A DNA stretch of 64,000 nt from Doryteuthis pealeii (lineage: Eukaryota > Mollusca > Cephalopoda > Myopsida > Loliginidae), in NCBI GenBank assembly GCA_023376005.1, contig CM042157.1, forward strand, positions 65,777,036-65,841,035, in the 5' to 3' direction. A program made the position numbers and the translations under genes. Below the pieces are notes generated by a model that was not told the origin of the DNA, searched no databases, and was given only the letters and a program-made list of their open reading frames with translations. Below, in pieces: positions 60,503-64,000 of this stretch. Position 1 is the stretch's first letter. The number at the start of each line of letters is the position of its first letter.

Positions 60503-60720
60503 TTTAGGCACCCCTTTTTTATCTCGATTCAGAAGGACATGTTTTTCATTTACACCGTCAATATCCGGTTGTTTGTTAGGGATTAGGGTTAGGGTTAAGG
60601 TTAGGGGTTAGTTTTATGATTTAAAAAACAACAAAATCGTCTGTTAACAAACAACCGGATATTGATGGTGTAAATGAAAAACATGTCCTTCTGAATTGAG
60701 ATCAAAAAGTGGTGCCTAAA
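60503..60720. mobile_element. MITE M1 with telomere-like core, copy 2
   Basis: Arms of about 75 bp: TTTAGGCACC, ATCTCGATTCAGAAGGACAT and CATTTACACCGTCAATATCC at the left are mirrored by GGATATTGATGGTGTAAATG, ATGTCCTTCTGAATTGAGAT and GGTGCCTAAA at the right. The core is GGGATTAGGGTTAGGGTTAA and GGTTAGGGGTTAG (about 60579-60612). It is better preserved than the copy at 19522. Confidence 0.88.
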
Positions 60721-60789
60721 GGTCATATGGTAAAAGAAATCTAATAATAATCTGATGCCAGTGGCTGCTAAATTATTTTTGGTTCTTAA

Positions 60790-61345
60790 CATATTCATTC
60801 CCAGACCCCCACCCCCATGAGGCCATCTGTTGGCCATAAATTGCGCCCCATTATGCTTAAGGACAGAATCCTGGTGGTTGAGCAGTCCATGACATGCAAC
60901 ACTCACTTTGGCTCTTACTAGACGGGCAACCGGAGAGGCCCCCTCCGATCAATCAGCTGGTTACATCAAGCCCTAGCAATTATATGATTGTCCCAACCCT
61001 TATGGCAAGTCCCAACCCTTTTTATAGATATGTGCTAGAAGGCGACAGCTGAGGGTCTTCATGTCCTGGGTATGACGTTAAACTCTATCTGATGCTAAGG
61101 TTCCAGTTCTGGAGCTCTGAGGAATGTGGAGCACCCCTTCATCACCATTACTCCTAGGTCCACTCTGACCCCGTGTAATAGTACCTGTTAGGTTCCCATC
61201 AATGGGTTAAATAGAAAAAATGAGTTAAAAAAATGAGTTTGAAAAAAAAAATACATGAATGCCCATCAAGAATGAATGAAACAAAACGTTTTTGACATGA
61301 AATAACCCCACAAGGGTTGTCATGCCGTAAAATTTAACTAACTGA
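60790..61345 (+). mobile_element. SINE-C, long form
   Basis: Extension GAGGCCATCTGTTGGCCATA and ATGCTTAAGGACAGAATCCT, then ATCAAGCCCTAGCAATTATA and the body. The 3' domain is diverged (ATAACCCCACAAGGGTTGTC). Confidence 0.85.
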
Positions 61346-61349
61346 CCAG

Positions 61350-61495
61350 CTACCACTCCAGCTCAGGGTGGACCTGGCAGTAATGGCAATAAAGAGGTAC
61401 TCCACACTCCCAAGACCTTCAGAACGGGAGCCTCACAAACAGATACAGTTTAGTGTCATACCCAGGACACCACCTTTTTTTTGGGGGGGGTCTTA
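61350..61495 (-). mobile_element. SINE-C body fragment
   Basis: TACCACTCCAGCTCAGGGTG, GGTACTCCACACTCCCAAGA and GTGTCATACCCAGGACA, in reverse orientation to the preceding copy. It ends in a G run. Confidence 0.75.
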
Positions 61496-62164
61496 ACCCT
61501 CTGCAGAGGATACAGCCAACATATTTTAAGTCCTTTAGAGAGAAGAGTTAAGAAATGGGCTGTATACTGGAGCCTTCTGCAAGAAGCTAGCTTAATTGCC
61601 GCTTGATAGGGCGGCTTTTAAGCTAGTAATAAAATATTTTTGATTTTCACTTCAGGGAAAATCAATAAAAATGCAAATCGATATTGATTTCTTTTCAATT
61701 CTTTTTTTATGAAGAGTTAAAATCTAATGAAATTAGTAGAAAGACAAGACTAGATAATGGTTTATTTTTCACACATTACACAATATAAACAATGTCACAA
61801 TAAAACAAAACAAAACAAAAAACAAAAAAATGTCATGTTGGTTATTGTAATGTGTGGAGGATGATCACTAATTAGGACTGAGCCTATTCTAGTAATTACA
61901 ACCTTAGTTGTTTTTGTTTTGTTTAGTTTTTGATTTTTGGGGTGGAGGAGGGAGGGGTATTTTTATATAGTTTGAAAGTAGTAAAAAAAAATTGATATTT
62001 CGTAGAATTGATTTTTCATTGGTTACTATTCTATTAGCAGTGCATTTCATATTTAAATCATGTCGATCGTAGTTGTGCCTAATCAAATCGTATATAAATC
62101 TATAAGTTATCATAGAAATTACTACACGACAAAATAATCATAGTGCTAACAATATCAAACAAGT
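61496..62164. other. Region upstream of the CDC23-like exon
   Basis: AT-rich with (CAAAA)n at 61802-61826. No TATA box or CpG-rich stretch is obvious. AGGACTGAGCCTATTCTAGT at about 61876 also occurs near 60222 (GGTCTGAGCCTATTCTAGTG), marking another dispersed repeat. The promoter, if present, is not recognisable by eye. Confidence 0.35.
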
Positions 62165-62352
62165 ATGGAGTTGGAGTGGGAGAAAACGGCGGTCTTCGCT
62201 GACTGGAGATTGGAACTCTTCAGTAAATTACCTCCCTGGGGGTTAGCAGATATGGCGGACATTTCAAGTTTAGATCTTTCGCAAGTAAAGCGGGAGTTAA
62301 TTAAGGCTAACTGGGATTGCAACATTCGTGGTTTAATACATGGGGCAACTAG
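62165..62352 (+). CDS. First coding exon of a CDC23/APC8-like gene (partial)
   Basis: An open frame starts at ATG 62165 and runs to a splice donor: the exon ends in AG at 62352 and GTAAGT follows at 62353. A second in-frame ATG at 62252 (codon 30) gives the peptide MADISSLDLSQVKRELIKAN, followed by a segment ending RGLIHGATR. The pattern DL..(V/I)K(K/R).L, then RGL(I/L)H..(K/R), recalls the N-terminus of CDC23 (APC8), a TPR scaffold subunit of the anaphase-promoting complex, where a Trp follows the last residue. The last codon is split, AG plus the first base of exon 2. The 62252 start fits the family better; the first 29 residues may be 5' UTR that happens to be open. No other part of the protein lies in the window and no TPR repeats are visible, so the name rests on about 34 residues. 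Its clean donor and lack of stops set it apart from every other ORF here. Confidence 0.6.
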
Positions 62353-63483
62353 GTAAGTAATAGAAGTCATCGTTTACTCGATTTAAAAGTTTTTAGCTGT
62401 CATAAACGTCTCAATGATTTCAGATTTTTAAATCATCGGCGAAATCGTTACCCGTCTCCTTACCGATTAAGTCATAGTTTTTAAATTTAAGTTTTTCATT
62501 TATACGAAACATTTGTTTAAAAATGTATTTTTTCTGCCAGTCAGATTTTAGTGAGAAATTAACTATAAAAGAATCACTAATAACTGTTTTGTTTTGTTTT
62601 TTAAAGTATCTGTTGGTCCATGAAAACAAACACAAAAAATTAGTCCCCTCTTAAAATTCTACCGGTAAAATTACAATGAGAAAATAAAACTCTTGTTTAA
62701 AACAAATATTTGTAAAACTCTTGTATATTCATCTATTTATTTTTGAAAAATCAGTTCCTAGCTACATACATTCTTTAGTTGAACAAAATGTTGATAAATT
62801 TCTGGTTTGTTCAATTTAAAATTGCATTTCTTTCTTTTTCATTTTTTTTATTTATTTTTTATTTTTAAATTCACCGTTATTCGTGACTTCAACTTGGAGA
62901 ATTTAACTAACTTTTCCACAAGTTATCCAACCGCCTCGGAGATTTCTTCTAAAATATTGTCTTTGTTTATTATACAATTTCTAAAAGAACGAAAATAACT
63001 CCGAAATAAGAATTGATAAATTAAGTTTATACAGGTGTTGTAAATAAAGAATTAATTACATTACGAGTGGTTCCACCGAATTCCTTCAGTGTTAATTATT
63101 TAATTTATTTTAATAAAGTGACTGGTCATTTTTTTTTTTTTTTGTAAGTTAGAATTAAATAGGATCTAGAACATTAAGGAATATACATAGTTTTATTATA
63201 TTTGATCTGTCTATAAACAAGATGATTGCGAAAATCTCATATATTTTCTTGGGAGTCCGTCAGAATCACCTGTAGAACTGTCACTCTTCAATGAATGACA
63301 ATTATTAACTTTTGACATCTGCTGCAAATAAAGAATTAAATTTCTAATGATTCCGCCAAATTATTCGGTGTAATACACAGAATAATTTAGTGGAACCATG
63401 TATCATTTATTTTATAAAATTCTTTATAATTTCATAAAATTTATAAAACAATTTATTATCTATAAATTTTATAATCTATCACT
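62353..63483 (+). other. Presumed intron 1 of the CDC23-like gene, first part
   Basis: This begins with a consensus GTAAGT donor and is AT-rich with long T runs and stops in all frames. I found no acceptor followed by a second recognisable exon, so the intron probably continues past the window end. Apart from poly(T) near 63130 I recognise nothing in it. Confidence 0.45.
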
Positions 63484-63775
63484 TCTGGAGGCACGTGGTG
63501 TAATGGTTAGAGTCATAGGAAATGGACTCCTCAACCAGAGTTCAAATCTTGGACGAGCCCAGTTACATTTGACATAGCGCTAATACCCTTGGGAAAGGTA
63601 TGAATCCAACTATTCTCCCTCCAGCTATAGGTAAATAGTAGGGCAGACTGGTCTCTTTATCTTTGGCTAAGTAACCAGTCTTGGAGAAGGAAAAGTCAGA
63701 ATTAAAAAACTCTGTTAAAGAAATTGACCTTGTGTCGCATCCTACTCGTGCAGAGGGGTTGGTAAATATATATAT
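63484..63775 (+). mobile_element. SINE-B, near full length (tRNA-derived)
   Basis: The tRNA-like head has an A-box-like stretch (TAATGGTTAGAGTC) and a B-box-like stretch (GAGTTCAAATCTT). The body runs through CGCTAATACCCTTGGGAAAGG, a CTCCCTCCAGCTATAGG block and TAACCAGTCTTGGAGAAGG, and ends at GGTTGGTAAATATATATA. This is the most complete copy and serves as reference for those at 22595, 26424, 38253, 48985 and 60255. It lies in the presumed first intron of the CDC23-like gene, in the sense orientation. Confidence 0.8.
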
Positions 63776-64000
63776 ATGCATGGATCATCAGGAGAGAATG
63801 TGCACATCCCATGCATTTGTAAACATCATTGTTTTTTTCAATATATCAAATTCACACTGTCGGATTAATTTCCTTTTATTTCACACACAATATATATATA
63901 TATATTTTTTTTTTTTTTTGGGAGAATATGTGTCGTACCTAATTTTGAAGATTAATTAATTAATAATGAATTAGGCGGGAATGCCATCAATCTCTGTATG
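63776..64000. other. AT-rich end of window
   Basis: A short (AT)n run is followed by poly(T) at about 63906-63919. Nothing else is recognised. Confidence 0.5.

Noticed and set aside
62807..62998. Second exon of the CDC23-like gene
   Set aside because: Phe-rich reading of AT-rich DNA; no TPR-like residues and no good acceptor in front.

Overview
This window is animal (metazoan) nuclear DNA dominated by repeats. It is AT-rich and has almost no intact protein-coding sequence. It carries several tRNA-derived SINE families, decayed LINEs, Tc1/mariner, hAT and Helitron elements, foldback MITEs, a processed ribosomal-protein pseudogene, long (AT)n, (CT)n, (CA)n and (GT)n microsatellites, a minisatellite and a satellite. 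This fits a lophotrochozoan invertebrate. A mollusc is plausible from the style of the SINEs, but that is inference; no gene here fixes the species.

Only one stretch looks like a living gene. It is a first coding exon at 62165-62352 (+), ending in a consensus GTAAGT donor, whose peptide resembles the N-terminus of CDC23/APC8, a subunit of the anaphase-promoting complex. The rest of that gene would lie beyond the window. Two other protein-like stretches are dead: an RPS23 (uS12) retropseudogene with poly(A) at 32501-32912 (+), and a mutated transposon-derived ORF at about 45430-47235 (-).

Layout. 0-6 kb: SINE-A copies, two copies of a short Helitron with a small conserved ORF, ATT-rich repeats and a GC-rich hairpin cluster. 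6-12 kb: microsatellites, a duplicated 430-bp repeat, a 499-bp foldback element, a hAT MITE with a perfect 8-bp target duplication, and an internally deleted mariner. 12-20 kb: SINE-C, fragments of three LINE types, and two MITE families with telomere-like (TTAGGG) cores. 20.9-22 kb: a 1.1-kb pure-pyrimidine tract. 22-29 kb: LINE ends, a minisatellite of about 29 bp that starts beside a 53-bp vestigial mariner, a long foldback, and a mariner fragment. 29-35 kb: a third Helitron copy, the RPS23 pseudogene and nested SINE-A. 35.8-59.4 kb: a segmental duplication. Copy A is about 37800-43858 and copy B about 48555-59438, and they differ mainly by a 136-bp satellite with 3 units in A and about 38 in B. 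59-62 kb: SINE-C, SINE-B and a telomere-cored MITE. 62.1 kb to the end: the CDC23-like exon and its intron.

The most unusual signals are four. First, the 136-bp satellite appears to descend from a tRNA-derived SINE and has expanded in only one of two otherwise near-identical duplicates. Second, two unrelated MITE families carry telomere-like cores. Third, four copies of a hammerhead-ribozyme-like core (CTGANGA, stem, GAAA) occur, resembling those in Penelope-like elements. Fourth, a templated palindrome exists in only one duplicate. Family names SINE-A to SINE-D, R1, S1, S2, M1 and M2 are working labels used only here.
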